Shown here: positions 1 to 12,619 of the stretch, in pieces
How positions within the stretch are numbered: the stretch's first letter is position 1
How the letters are laid out: every line of letters starts with the position of its first letter
Translations under genes and position numbers: made by a program
Notes under the pieces: generated by a model
The model's input: only the letters and a program-made list of their open reading frames with translations
Database searches by the model: none
Told to the model about the DNA's origin: nothing
Assembly: GCF_014633365.1 (NCBI RefSeq)
Contig: NC_068349.1
Coordinates: 12,512,753-12,576,752 of the forward strand
Source: Diospyros lotus
Lineage: Eukaryota; Streptophyta; Magnoliopsida; Ericales; Ebenaceae
Direction: 5' to 3'
DNA: 64,000 nucleotides

Positions 1-608
1 CACCGGTGAGATAATCATCTCCCCCTTTCCCAGAAATAAAGATCAGGACCAATTGGGACCATTAAAGGTAGTTTTGGCTATTCAGTTTATGGTCGATGAT
101 GCTGAACAATGTGCTATCAACAGTTCCCGTGTGGCTTGGGATGATTTTTGAAGACGAGGAACCTTCTCGGTGGCCATACTACTAACAGACAATAGGTTTT
201 CAAAGGTGTCTCAAAGAATAGATGTAGTGGAGGAGGCTGCAGTGATGTCGAACAGGGGCTAGAATGAACAGGAACAATGATGGTGGACGACGCCGAAGTT
301 GGGCAATGGACTGGGGAACAGCCCTTGATTGACTAGTTTCTTTATCTTGGTCACAGGCAGAAAGGATGCCAACAATCAAGGCTGAAAAAGACAAAGGAAC
401 AAAAAGCCCTAAACCTGCTCTAATACCATGAGGAAAAAGATAATTTCTTTTCTTACACTTAGTTGTACATCGAAGATACATATATATACAAGAAAGGAAT
501 CAGATCTAATCCCTAACTAATTTGAATCTTTTACAAATCATCAATCAACCAAAAAAGAAACAAGGAAAACAGAGAAGATTGCCTAACTGTACATTCCTTA
601 ACTAAACA
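1..608 (-). mobile_element. Ty1/copia element, 5' end, cut by the window edge
   Basis: On the minus strand, reading from right to left, there is a candidate short LTR (429-608, TG...CA, about 180 bp), then a primer-binding site at 411-428 (TGGTATTAGAGCAGGTTT) that closely matches the 3' end of initiator tRNA-Met, the usual copia primer. A leader follows, then the start of gag at about 1-177. The gag stretch, read in the frame that ends at the window edge, contains residues like HKLNSQNYL, a stop where tryptophan-adjacent glutamine is normal, then WSQLVLIFISGKG and DDYLTG, which is the conserved N-terminal block of copia-type gag. The ATG at 175-177 is one frame off this block, so there is also a frameshift. 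The rest of the element lies outside the window. The PBS and gag match are seen directly; the outer LTR end is a guess because no target duplication can be checked. Confidence 0.6.
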
Positions 609-616
609 TTGCCTAA

Positions 617-972
617 GGTAGTGTTAGTTAACTAAGATATGGGCTAGAAAAAGTGAAATATGGAAAGGATTCCAGACAAAAGTGTTTTCTATTGTATTTG
701 TTAAATTTATCTAGCAATCTTTGGAAAAGAAATCAAGTGACTTCTTATCTAGGATTTTTCAGATAAATTTATCTCTTCTCCCCTTTAGATAAATTTATCT
801 TAGACCTTACATATAAGAAAAAATTACCCATATGCCCTCCAATGCATTTCAAAAAATTTAACAAATAGTCTGATAAAAATTTTGGAATGTTTCTCATTCT
901 TATCTTGACCATTCCATATTTTAGTTCGAAAAGCATTTCAATCTTATTTTACTCATTTTAACAAACACTACC
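617..972. mobile_element. Tourist-like (PIF/Harbinger) MITE
   Basis: The 356-bp segment is bounded by terminal inverted repeats: the left end reads GGTAGTGTTAGTTAA and the reverse complement of the right end reads GGTAGTGTTTGTTAA. Both sides carry a TAA trinucleotide (614-616 and 973-975), the target duplication typical of PIF/Harbinger elements. No coding capacity is visible. It lies directly beside the copia LTR edge. Confidence 0.65.
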
Positions 973-3399
973 TAAATAAAGAAGATTTGTCGCATTAATG
1001 TTGAAATATCCATAAGTCTACAGTTAATATGAATGCTTTCAACTAAATCTAATTACACACAGTGAGAGCAATAGGAAGGGTAAAAATATTCTTAGCCAAA
1101 AAAAAAGAAAGGAAGGATAGAAATGTGGCTCCCATCCAAATATTTATACAATCAATGTTTTTCTCTCCATATCCCAGTTCAAATAATTATATGCATCTTT
1201 AGCGGTAAGAAAAATATTTGAGCTTGATATATATGTATAATATGTATATGCACACATAGATGTATATATACTGGTGGACAAAGAGCATATATTGGAGCCA
1301 AAGTCCATCCTGACAACAAATGTTCGTGACTGAGATTATAATACTATGATTTCACATAATGATAATGGCCAGTATAATGGTGGCAGGTGATAATGATCCA
1401 GTTTCAGGGTGTAATGAACATGATGTAAAATTATTAATCTTTCACAAATCTTATTGATACATATGGCTTCTTGTTGGGATTTCACATGTCAGGTTAACAA
1501 TTACTTCAGTTGAATTTTTTCATATACAAAGTTAATTTCATTTGCATGCTAACTTTTGTAATATTTTTAACCATTATTAACAGAGTATTATATATTGTCT
1601 CTTAATAATTGATGATCTCAAAATTATAGTCTACATATGGGTTAAGTACAATGACAAGCATTTAGACATAGAATACAAGTAATATCCTACTTTCGTCAAT
1701 AAATCTGCTGAAAATCATGCACATTTAAAATAATGATTAGACATCTACATCTATTCAACTGGGAAAAAAAAACTTCATCTTTCAGAAAGTAAAACTCTCG
1801 TGATTACGAAAGAAAAGAAAAAAGAAAGTTAATGGAAGATGTGAAACATAATTTTATTTGAGAGGGAACCGATGACACATCATGGGACTTAATCATGCTA
1901 TCATGCTCATGCTAACACTTTAAGTAACCAGTAAAAACTTGACATACAAACAACTAATTAAAATGGTTATACACTTGGTTTAATTCCAACACTGCAGCAG
2001 CATGGCACCAGCACGTTTTGAAAATCATACATGGTATCAAAACATCTGTGAAATTGCATAAACTTTTGTTAAGGTCTATACTTGAATTAGGGTTGAATAG
2101 CCCAGGCCATGCTATGGTTAAAACTTCTAATGGTGGATATTGCTTGGAGCATATTTTCAGGAATCACTAACACTTAAATTCCTAAGTGGAGAAGATATAC
2201 TATGCAAACCCACATATAAGCCTCTTATCTAAACACCGTGAAGATATTTGGCATACTTGTAGCTTTCTCAAAACTAGACGAATTCTGCTATTGGATTAAT
2301 TAGAAAGGTTTAAGGGGTCAAGTAACTTTGTGAAGCTGAGAGATCTAGACAACCATATTCACAAATCAGGAACCCAGTAACCATAAGGTACTAGAAACTC
2401 CAAAACTGAAGTCAGCATTGCCATGTTCAAAACAAGGAACAACATAATGAGTCCAAAACAACACTAGCAAACTTTGAATGAAACTCACAAGGTTCATTAT
2501 AATGTCAAATATAGATACTCTGCTGGAAGTATGTTTAATGATTCAGGTTCCAACTAAAAATCAAGTAAGGTAAGTCATCAAACTATTTTTCCCAAGTAAC
2601 CTAGTTCCTTTTATCTTTGGACATGTTTAATTTTGCCAAACCACCATCAAATTAAGTGCATGCAATGGATTCATATATTTGTTTGATATATATTTGCAAA
2701 TGTGAAAGGGATGCCCCTTTAGCCCAGATCTACAACTGCAATAAAACTTTCAAATCAAACTAATAGTCTCCACAATATAATTCTTGCTACAGACTGCCAA
2801 GAAGCAACTGAAGGGAAAGATCAACTAATTTCCACCCATAGTCAACCTCCCAAAAACCATTCAGCAATGCCTACAAGATCCAGACCTACGAAGTTTTCAT
2901 GGTTCATTCCTGCACAGAATTCAAAGAATTGACATGATTTTGTATTTATTTAAAACATGAGACCTCGTTTACAGTAAGTAGTCTAATAAAGGAAGCTCTG
3001 CAACTTCTTTTGCAAAAGGGTTAGAGAGCTACACTAGTCAAGCAAGATATTCTGGCTCAACCAATTAGGCAAGAGAAACCCAAAACAACAGGTCGAAGAG
3101 CTAGATTAGTCAAACTAGTTAGTAGTTTGGATCACTTTGTTTAATCCGTGGATCATAGTAATCTCAAGAAGAAATAAACAATATGAATTCAACTCATAGT
3201 TTCTGTAAGCGACTTGTGAGTTATCCAATAAGTTCACAGAATTCACTTCATTATTTGTTCCTCACTTTGCCACCAAAATGGCCAAGTAAACAATGTTCCT
3301 CCAATATGGGTGTCGCGCAACACCAGCCGCGACCTCCCACTACTTGATACAAAATACGGAAAACAATCACAGGCACTGGGCATATAGTCAATCATTCAA
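973..3399. other. Intergenic or intronic, no gene recognised
   Basis: AT-rich sequence with no long reading frame, no RNA gene and no repeat boundary that I can support. If the exon-like block at 3400-3660 is real, part of this stretch could be an intron of a minus-strand transcript, but nothing in it proves that. Confidence 0.4.
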
Positions 3400-3660
3400 T
3401 GGAAATTAATCGAACAGGTCTAAGGCATTGTAAGAAGTACATACAGAAACGGAATCAGTGAATCGGAGAGCAGCAACGACGAATGAACTGAAATTGCAAC
3501 TGCTGCACACTGGATGCAAAGAAATTTTACCCGAAAACAACCAATGCAGCACACTGGAACAGAGAGAGAGGGAAAGAAAAGTCCCTCTTTTATTCCGCTC
3601 CAATTTTCTTCTCTCCGTGGGTTAAAAATGATGATCCTTGGGTGGGATGAACTATGGAAG
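3400..3660 (-). other. Possible leader exon, minus strand
   Basis: A block less AT-rich than its surroundings, with a purine/pyrimidine-biased stretch (GAGAGAGAGG on plus, CT-rich on minus) of the kind common in plant 5' leaders. The two overlapping short frames here have no recognisable domain. An AT microsatellite follows at 3664-3695, which would sit upstream of a minus-strand transcript. Weak call, based on composition only. Confidence 0.15.
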
Positions 3661-4789
3661 TAAATATGTATATATATATACATATGTATATATCATATGT
3701 TCCTTAAATTTTGAATGTTTGGCGAAATGATTTTTTGGATAATTAAATTGATTAAAAATTTTTGAAATTTTTGTTTGGACACCCAATAAGCTTTATGTTT
3801 TGTTATATTGGTGCCTAAACTTTCTCAAAATGACTAAAAAACCCATATATAAGTTACAACATTAATTAAATTAAATAAATAAAGATTAGGGATAATGTCT
3901 ACTTAAATAGGAACCCTTCTCACTCTTTATGGAACGAGTGTCGTAGTTATTTCACAAAAAAATAAAATTAATTTGATAAAAAAATAAAATTCCAAAGATA
4001 TTCAAATTAAAATTTAAAATTTAAAATATGTACAATCAATTTATTTAACTCGTTAACAATTGAGAGGGTATGATGATTAATTTGTGAAAGTTCAATGACT
4101 TGTTTAAAAAAATATAAAATTTAAATGATGTTTTTTAATTATACAATAATATTTAACATGGAATATTTCATTATTTTGTAAGAAAAATATTCTCTAATGT
4201 ATATATTTATTTATATACAAATTCAAAACCAGCATTTTCATATAGTGGGGGTCTTTTTTGAATTTTTTTAAAATACAAGTCAAATATCAGAAAATAAGAT
4301 GAAAAATATTTTTATATAAAATTATTTTTATGATGAATTATTTTAAAATTAAGGCTCAATTTGTTTCAGCTTAAAATATTTTACATTGACTTCTGTTTGA
4401 TCCTAATATTGATGCAATAATCTCTTTAGCGTATGTCAATTGAGTGGTGAGGATGCTATTCTTTTCATTAATGTGTTGGTGATTGATTGTGGTATGGTAG
4501 ACAATCAATTTGTTCATTTACATACTTCTCTTTTATATTGTACGGAAACGAAAACGAGAAATATTTTTGATAGGAAACGAAAACGTGAAAACGAATATTT
4601 TTCTAAAAAAATAAATATAAATAGAGTTCGAAACGAGAATAGAAAACGTTTCTAAAATATTTCAAAAACAAAAAAAACGATATCTATACGATATTTTCGT
4701 GATCATAACTTCTCCTCCCCTGTGCCGATGGACAATCAATCACCTACTTCTTTTGCTGGCGTGACGACTTGGTCACTGTCCAAAGTTGG

Positions 4790-4980
4790 GGTCTTTTCCT
4801 GTCAGTCCACTACTTTTCCATCAAAAGTTCCTATTATTACACGTACAATCCAATCCACTATTTTACCTTTAAAGGTTTCTATTACATGTACAATCCAATT
4901 TGGCTACTTTGCCATCAAAGGTTCTGTTACACAAATGCCATCCAAGCTTCATCCTATATAAATTGTTCAATTGAAATCTA
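4790..4980 (+). promoter_or_regulatory. Promoter-like block: degenerate tandem repeats before a TATA box
   Basis: About three imperfect units of roughly 45-55 bp share the cores CATCAAAAGTTCCTATTA, TTTAAAGGTTTCTATTAC and CATCAAAGGTTCTGTTAC, each followed (in the first two) by GTACAATCCAAT. They sit directly upstream of a good TATA motif, CTATATAAA, near 4955. No reading frame of note follows, so this may be the promoter of a decayed element (an LTR or endogenous pararetrovirus-like fragment) rather than of a gene. Confidence 0.25.
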
Positions 4981-5721
4981 TGTCAAACAACTCTGTATCA
5001 CCCACAACAGTTGAGACTAACTATTTGTCCTTGATACCAAATCAACCTATGGCATCATTAAATGATGAAGTTGCACTAAACATGCCCCTAATTACAAGAA
5101 GAGCATCACTTTACTAATTATAATTCATGCTACACAATTTAAAAGAAAAGATTCAATATCACTAAGAAATATTTCATCATTCATTTTGAAAGAGATCGAG
5201 AGTTCATCAATTTCTCCAAATGATTCGGTGATAATTGAGTCAACAATTATTGTAAATTAATTGTTTGTTTATATTTTTCTAGTTTTCCAATGACTTATTT
5301 ATCCATTGATGATATTTCTATTTTATTAACTTTAATTTCATATTAACTTGATAAACTTATTTCATTTGTACAATCGATGTGGTTAAATTGCAACTTCTAA
5401 TACAAAGAAAATAGGACATGATATAACTAGAGGATTTGAGTTTAATAAGCAAATGAAAAATGGTAAAAAGATTAGAGTTATTATTAGAAAAATAATATAT
5501 CTACCAATTAGGCCCGTTATAAAAAAAAATTAAAATGGAGATAAGAGTTGTCATTCAATTATTGGCACCATTAAGAGTGTTTTATTAGAAAAAAAAAATT
5601 ACAAATGCTCTTAAGAAGTTCCCTTTTTTTTTTCAAATGCTCTTAAAAAGCCCATTTTCTAAAAAGTCGAGGTGATATACATTTATAACTTTTTATTTTC
5701 TTAGAAGAATTTGTAAGATTT

Positions 5722-6540
5722 TGTTACGGATATTTCTCGCTCTACTATGTGTGGGCTAGACTTAATGTAGTGATTCGACCCAAATGTTCAAGGCCAAGTA
5801 AAAATAGAACTAAGCTCGTCAAAGCGAGCTTAGATAATGCTGAAGCCCAGGATCAAACGCCGGGACCAAACGAGCTCCCGGTAGCACCTCTAACTTGTCA
5901 ACGTATTCGGGCAGGCCCCCAGCAATGTTCTGAGCAAGTTCCCAGCGATCTCCATAGCTCGTTGGCTTAGCCCGTCAGCTCGCGTTGTAGAAGGGGCGTG
6001 TGTCGCGACATATCGACAGGCTAAGGGCCGCCCTGATTGGACCCTTTGGGCCCATTCTCTCGGCCCATTTGGCCAGCCCATGCCAGTCTCATCCTAGCGT
6101 TCTGGCAACAACATCATTACAAGTGCGCCTGGATTTCTGGACATCCACCTTAGATCTCATCCTCATTAATGGCATATCACATCCTCATTAATGGGAGATC
6201 TCATCCTCATTAATGAATGTCTCGTCGACACCTCGCCGCTCGTAGGGATGCCCCCACCGACTATTCCGTCTCATCGCCTGTACAAGTACGAAGCATGCAG
6301 ATAAGCTTCTCCTCATATATATATCGACCAGCTCTCTTGAGGGCCGGGGTATGTACTCTTTTTCGCCAACTTACAAACACTCGATATATTTGCTTACTCG
6401 CTCACTAACTTGAGCTTCGAAGTACCTTGCAGGGACGGACCGGCGACTCAACAAATCAGGCCGGATACTTCACTGTTCCTCTCTCAGATCCACCATACCG
6501 GGGCCAACAAATCTCCGTCGACCAATTCCAAACGTCGACA
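5722..6540 (+). mobile_element. Solo LTR, Tat-type Ty3/gypsy
   Basis: An 819-bp segment starts TGTTACGGATATTTCTCGC and ends ACGTCGACA. It is flanked by a perfect 5-bp duplication GATTT (5717-5721 and 6541-6545), which proves the borders. The start and the GTCGACA end resemble the LTRs of the Tat element at 33629-58594. Inside are three tandem copies of a motif containing CATCCTCATTAATG (about 6150-6215) and a TATA-like CATATATATA near 6316. No internal element sequence remains, so recombination between two LTRs has removed it. Confidence 0.8.
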
Positions 6541-6545
6541 GATTT

Positions 6546-7890
6546 ATAGTATAGAAATCATAATTTTAAATTAAATATTTGTAGAGTGAATTCAATATAG
6601 ACTTAAATGATCCACCTACAAAGAAAATAGTAAATAAGATTACAACCAATTTTTTTACGATTTATAAATACCAATGCCATATGCATTACCAAATATTCGT
6701 TATCCTGAGGAAAGCACATGAATATCATGTCGATCACATGGAATTAGATGATTGGAAAGCTTTATATACATATTTTGAAAAAAAAAATTAAGGTAATCTT
6801 TTATTACCAATATTATTATCTATTAAGTTATGAACTATACTAGCATAAAAGCATGGTGTGGCGGCCCCAGTCCCACCTTTGGGGTGCCATTGTAACCTAC
6901 GGTTACAACCATAGCATTTTGTTGAATTTAAAAGTTAACTATGCCCCTAGAGATTTGTGCGCCCTAGGTAGGATCCAAGTTTCCCGCATTCGCTCATCAA
7001 GAACTCAAGTTTCAAAAGAAAATAGGCAGCAAATGGCACTCGAATCTCGTTCGAGCTACACGTTAAAATTACAAAACTGTTACAGAAATATGATGAGGTC
7101 ATTAAAACAAACTTAAATGAAACCCTTTATTTTTTAGTAAATAGCTAAAGAAAATCCCAATTATATGTTCAATGCCTTTTTATCTCATATAAATTAGCAT
7201 TTAATAAAATACTCAAAATCCATTCATCTCACACACTTATTACAAACCACAAAACCCATAATTAAAATAACTACCAAATAACAAAAATCTCCTCATGACT
7301 CATCGATCACGTCCATCAACAATCCTTCCTCCAACACTATCTTCCCTTTACTAGGATCCAAGCTATTTGCATGGTTAGTTAGGGGAATGAGTTCTAAAAC
7401 TCAGCAAAGACAATATATATAAAATGGCAAATCACATTTCATAACAAACATGAAAAGGAAAACATGAAATGAGTTATGTATACATGTCCATTCACCTCAT
7501 ACCTTTCAAACTCTTGATGGCCCCATATGATTTTTCCTTAAACCCCAACACAGGCTTTGTTGAGTCCCCAAATTTATAGTCTCATGCTTAGGCACTTCTT
7601 TGTCATCACATGTAAGTTATGATTATATAATTTGCACATAAAATATACATTGACCCTTATAAATTGCTTTTGATGTCTTGATAGACCTTTTCGGACGAAT
7701 TCCAAAGTGTTGTGAACATCGATATCACATTTCAGAATTCTTCTAACAAAATTAAAGATAATAGGTTAAAAAGAACTATTTCAACTAAGTATAACCTAAA
7801 CCACTTTTAAATCTAATCTTAGACATTTTATTTTTGCTCGTACTTGGATAATATGTGTTGAGTCAACTTGCTCTATTTAATTTTTAATTA
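6546..7890. other. Unassigned intergenic DNA
   Basis: No gene seen. The block 6850-7040 is less AT-rich and looks like part of an old repeat, but I found no matching inverted or direct partner in the window. Confidence 0.3.
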
Positions 7891-7899
7891 AGTTTTGAT

Positions 7900-8885
7900 A
7901 ATTAACAAAAATATTATTTTGAATAAATATACTAATTGTAGTATCGAATTATTTTGATTAATTTATAAAATATATTTTCATAGTATATGTATTACCAAAA
8001 ATTTTATTTTCCCTTAAAATTATTTTTCAAGTAATTTTATAATGCATAAAAATTATATAAAAATATTTTTTATGATCTAGACCGAAAATCAACTCTTGGT
8101 ATGCCAAAAGTCGACTCTTGACTGTTGCTATAATACCCTATAATAATTTACTATTTGCTACAGTGCCGTTACAATGAAAGTCGACTCTTTGATTTCCGAA
8201 AGTCGACTTTCAGTGCCAATTGCCATATTTTTTTACTATTGTTCTCATTCAAATAAGAGTCAATTTACCCACTTTAAAAAGTTGACTTTTGACCTAATGA
8301 TCAACTTTTTGACTATTGGAATAGTGTCAAAAAAATGCCTATAAATACCCTCAAACTCATTTTTTGAGATCATTCATTGCACATATTGAATATCCAAAAA
8401 ATTCCAAACATTCCAAGCTAACATCCAAACAATTCGAGACTCTCGAAGCGTTGCACATCAACCGAAGGTCCACAAGATAAGAGGAGAAAAATATTTTTAA
8501 GTCTATTATGAATTTTTTATCAAATATGAGGTCACCAATTTATTTATTTATTTAAACATTATTGGCTTGTATATTTTGTGCTTAATTGTTTATTTATTTG
8601 TGTCCAAGTATGGACAATTATTTGTAAACATTTAAACTATAGTTGTGGATTATATAGCTTTTTTAGAACCGTTAAAATTTAGGTGAATATAGTTTTCAAG
8701 ATAAGTTAGGGTGGAAACCTTAGTATAGTAGTTACCTATAACCTGTTGTAATCTATGTGTGTATCTAATTTTTAACATGAGCTAATGTAAAAAATTTAGT
8801 GAGATTGATTTAGTGGAACCCTAAGGGTACTTAGACCTTGGGAGAGTAGATTAGGTGTGTTTGAGACACCGAAACACTTAAAATT
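7900..8885 (+). repeat. LTR-like remnant, copia (Maximus/SIRE-like) by appearance
   Basis: This stretch has repeated GTCGACT motifs (8080-8210), a TATA box GCCTATAAATACCC near 8337, and downstream a block with the wording TTAGTGGAACCCTAAGG and CTTGGGAGAGTAGA, which resembles the R/U5 portion of Maximus/SIRE-type copia LTRs. No clean TG...CA borders or target duplication could be found, so it is reported as a remnant. Confidence 0.3.
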
Positions 8886-8889
8886 ATTT

Positions 8890-10086
8890 ACTATCTCATT
8901 TAATTTATTTTTATTATATCTTGTGATTTACATTTATCATTAATCTCAAATATTATTTATTATATTTATTAAATATATATTTTTAAATAAAATTATTAAT
9001 AAAAAATATTTATTAAAATTATAAAAAAATTTAATCACCCAACTCATTCCCATTTCCGTCAGCATTCCTAAAGACCAATAATATACCTAACCTCTTAGGT
9101 GGGCATTTGAGTGGGCTTGCTCAACCTTTTCAACTTTTTGTTTCTCACGTACTTCCCCTTTATATAAGTGCCATATATATAGAGTTATTCTTCCTGCTGC
9201 CCAAGCCAAGACTTTAGGTTTCCTATTTAAAAATACCAGATAGATTTTTCACTCTTTTTCACGTGTTTCCATCATTTACTATGCAAAGCTATCTAATCAA
9301 ATTAAATTCTAATCCCACTTATTTTGTTTGCAGGTCCCACATGGGCTCTAATTTACCACAAGATCACTGCAGTACAGAGCAATCTCATATTACCTAATTC
9401 TAATCCCATCTCATGTGCTACTCTAATTACTCAAATCCCATCTCATTAATGCTCGTTGCAGTCAAATCATCAATAGCTAGCAACCACAGGGGCATCCCAA
9501 CGACTGACACGTGGCACGACAGTGAATAAAGCGTGGCCGTCCCTGTGGTGCCCCAAACGACACCGTTTTTTCCCCAAAGATCACTACTTCCAAAAATATT
9601 GGCCACTGCCACCCCCTGCTGCTGGAATCCTTACACGCGCGCGAACCACTGGGTTGCAAGACTCCTCGCTTAATATATGCAACAATTAATTTTATATCAA
9701 TCCAGCTCCCTAGTTTCCAGAATTACACTTAAATCTCATAAATTTTCCAAAACTCTCAATCATCTCCCTATTCAAAAACACAATAATTTTAATTTCTTCC
9801 ATTAAATTCCTCAAATACATAAATCACCAATAATATCATAAATCATCTCAAATTCAAGAATTTATTTAATTAATTTATTTTCTTCAAAAATACCAGAATG
9901 TTACACATTGAAGTAATATGGACCATAAATCTCAAATATCTTGATTACAGATGCCGTTTATAATAATTTATTAAGATATTTTTTCTTTTAAATTTTGTTT
10001 CCTTGTACACTTCATATTGAGCAAATAAAATAATAAAGAACTATAATCATGAACATAAACATAAACATAAACATAAACATACGTGA
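8890..10086. other. AT-rich intergenic DNA
   Basis: No gene or bounded repeat recognised. A less AT-rich patch at 9480-9660 contains an ACACGTGGC (G-box-like) core but no associated reading frame of note. Confidence 0.3.
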
Positions 10087-10423
10087 CCAAATTATAAGTT
10101 TAATATATTTTAAAGTCTTTCAACTATTACAAAATATGACATTGAGTCCCTCACCTAAAAAATCTCAAGATTCGATCTTTAAATAATTAAAAAGATATCT
10201 TGTTAGTCCTTGCCGTCAATGCGAGTAAACGGTTCCGTTATATTTATTCCAAATCGATACACACACATATATATACATATACACCTGATTGTCTACATAT
10301 ACATATATATACATATACACAAACATACACAGGGCCACGCCCATGACAGTCACCGCCAGCCGCCATAGTTGCGGTTATCACCCATCCCCCAACCACGGTC
10401 GTGGCCATCACCCACCCCCAATC

Positions 10424-10832
10424 CTGTAGCTCCTACTGCCACCCTGATGATATCTTCAATCAGGGCAAAGTTCCCCATTATATCAACATGAGCCCTACTC
10501 TGGGTTCCACAGCCTTCCAAGAGATTTGCTGGAGGGTGTGATTATATTCCCTTATGTAAGTATGAATGTTTTAGGGATTGAATCGGGTTTTCCCTCGCCA
10601 GCCTTTTGCAGCCATAAAACCTGCGCTCAGGATGGGAACTGTTTCATCTCCATCAACAGAAAAAACCCCACCTTTCATGCAAGTGCAATCGTGCCCACTG
10701 TCGGCAGAGGTATCAATCTGAAATGGAATATAACACTCGGCACCATAACTTAACTTATAGACATATGCCCTTTCAGTAGGGATTCCAACTCCATACATAG
10801 AGAAAATCTACATGTCGAACGCATTTGGTAAT
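10424..10832 (-). pseudogene. PDAT (phospholipid:diacylglycerol acyltransferase) C-terminal fragment captured by the MULE
   Basis: Read on the minus strand, this stretch encodes the C-terminal region of PDAT, the LCAT-like enzyme that moves a fatty acid from a phospholipid to diacylglycerol to make oil. Recognisable blocks in order are MYGVGIPTERAYVYKL, ECYIPFQIDTSADSG, KGGVFSVDGDETVP, SAGFMAAKGWRGKTRFNP, then in another frame HPPANLLEGCGTQS, AHVDIMGNFALIEDIIRV and AVGATG. It begins just after TTTTGCAG, a good splice acceptor, so genomic DNA with an intron was captured, not cDNA. It is dead: a stop replaces lysine shortly before MYGVG, there is a frameshift near 10575, and another stop precedes the HPPANLLEG block. 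The aspartate in DGDETVP and the histidine in AHVDIMGN look like the Asp and His of the family's catalytic triad. Confidence 0.85.
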
Positions 10833-10848
10833 CTGCAAAAGCATCATA

Positions 10849-11054
10849 GCCATGGGAGATGGTGGGTACAATAAATATATATAGAGAGAGAGGGGGGGTC
10901 GCGACCATGGGAGAGAGTGGGTGCAGTATATATATATATATATAGAAAAAGAGAAAGGGTCGCGGCCATGAGAAGGGAGTGGGTGCAGTATATATATATA
11001 GAGAGAGAGAGAAAGAGAGAATGAGCCGCAGCCATGGGATGAGAGTGGATACAG

Positions 11055-11085
<31 letters not shown>

Positions 11086-11240
11086 GGCCACGACCATGGG
11101 AGGTGATGGCCGAGGCCATGGAAAGGGGTGAGTCTTTGCAATATATATATATATATATATATAAAGAGAGAGAGAGTAAGAACCACAGCCATGGGAGGGA
11201 GGTGATGGTCATGGGCTGGAAAGGTGATAGTCGCGGCCAT
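10849..11240. repeat. Minisatellite inside the Pack-MULE
   Basis: About six imperfect units of roughly 55-90 bp, each built from GCCATGGGAG, a GTGGGTGCAG-like core, an (AT)n run, a (GA)n run and a GGTCGCG-like end. The AT and GA tracts vary in length between units. Long antisense frames rich in IYIYI and SLSL are by-products of these tracts and are not genes. Confidence 0.8.
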
Positions 11241-12029
11241 GGGAGGAGTGGGTCTATGCTGTTACAATTAAATGCAAGAATATGTAATAGCAATTAAAAT
11301 AATATAAAATTATTTTAAATCACACAAAATATTAATAATATTAATAATATTATATACATGAATTTATTATGTCACGCACTTTAAACGGTGCGTGATATCA
11401 CACACAGACGGATGTAAACGGTAAGGACTAAGAATGTATCTTTTTAATTATTTAAAGACTGAATCTTGAGATTTTTTAGATGAGGGACTCAATGTCATAT
11501 TTTGTAATAATTGAAGGATTTTAAGATATATTAAGCCCCAAATTATGTACACTAATTGCATGTCCCAATCAAATGATCAATAATGGGTGTTACGAATTGC
11601 TAGATTAATGTGAACGAATTGCTAGATTAATGTGAACCAACTCTTCTTTTTCTACTGTTCTATATTTTTATCATTTTGTTTGAAAATTGTTTAATATCAT
11701 CACATAATAGATTTGCATATATTTTTTAACCTGGGAATACAACAAATAAATTTTCTCACTTTTTTTCATATGTAATTTAATTGTTTATATTACTATTTTT
11801 TTTTCCTCTTGCTATTAAATATTGTATAAATTTGTAAGCTCAAAGTGAATTAAATATAAATAATCTAGTAAAGATAGAAGTTCCAATACGTCAAGTTCAA
11901 AGTCCTATTGCAATGGCATGTATGAAATGATATACTTAATTAATTATAAGTTGAACTATAATTATCTAATTCACCTTGTACTTTATTTTTTCCAAACTTT
12001 TTGATATGTATAATTTTTTTTTACCAATT

Positions 12030-12610
12030 TTAAATATAGGAATTTCGAATTCAAAGAAAATCAAGAAAATAAATTGATGAGTTTATTGAAATAAGACTTT
12101 ACTTTGAGACGTATCGTAAAATTGATGGTATTTGGATCCACTGACAAGCTCAAAAAAATTATGCAAGTAATTTCATTTTACTAATTTCTAATGATATATT
12201 ATTTTAACTATTAATTTGTATAAAGATTTATACTTGAATTAACTTCTATTTTTATTTTTATATGAGCAAATGAATACTCTTTGCCTAAAAACAATGGAGG
12301 ATGATATTAAGATGATTGGACAACATATTCTTAAAAAAGTTTTGAAACCAAAATCTAAATATGTTTGTAAACTTGGTTATGAAGTGAAATCAAGTAAATC
12401 TCAAGAATTGGAACTAGAACCTCTTTTAGAAGGTGAAAAGATTGAATTTAAGAAATGAAATGATGAATTAAGCGAGTAAATACAAAACCAATAAGTCAAA
12501 ATAAACAATATACAAGAATCTTATAATCAAGTTAAATTTTTGAATGATGAGTTAACACATGAACAAAGAAGCGAAATCTACTTTTTTTCATAGAGGTAAA
12601 CGTATAATTT
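12030..12610 (+). pseudogene. Possible CACTA (En/Spm) transposon protein fragment
   Basis: Two coding-like stretches are separated by an AT-rich gap. The first includes a TYRKIDGIWI-like string (with a stop soon after). The second (12270-12458) encodes 62 residues including YVCKLGYEVK. Both resemble the exon-wise spacing and wording of plant En/Spm-associated transposase proteins, in which a GYVxGLGxGxKP-like motif is common. No CACTA ends were found. Tentative. Confidence 0.25.
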
Positions 12611-12619
12611 AGTTAATGA

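Larger units (their letters stand above)
10096..11537. mobile_element. Pack-MULE (non-autonomous Mutator-like element)
   Basis: Long terminal inverted repeats of about 160 bp (10096-10260 and about 11375-11537) share long stretches, for example TTACAAAATATGACATTGAG on the left and its complement on the right. They are flanked by a perfect 9-bp direct repeat CCAAATTAT (10087-10095 and 11538-11546). Long TIRs with a 9-bp duplication are the hallmark of Mutator-like elements. The interior holds no transposase. It carries a PDAT gene fragment (10424-10832) and a minisatellite (10849-11240). Gene capture by such elements is known as Pack-MULE behaviour. Confidence 0.85.

Noticed and set aside
10750..11293. 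Long overlapping minus-strand ORFs with IYIYIY and SLSLSL strings
   Set aside because: They are translations of the AT/GA minisatellite in the Pack-MULE.
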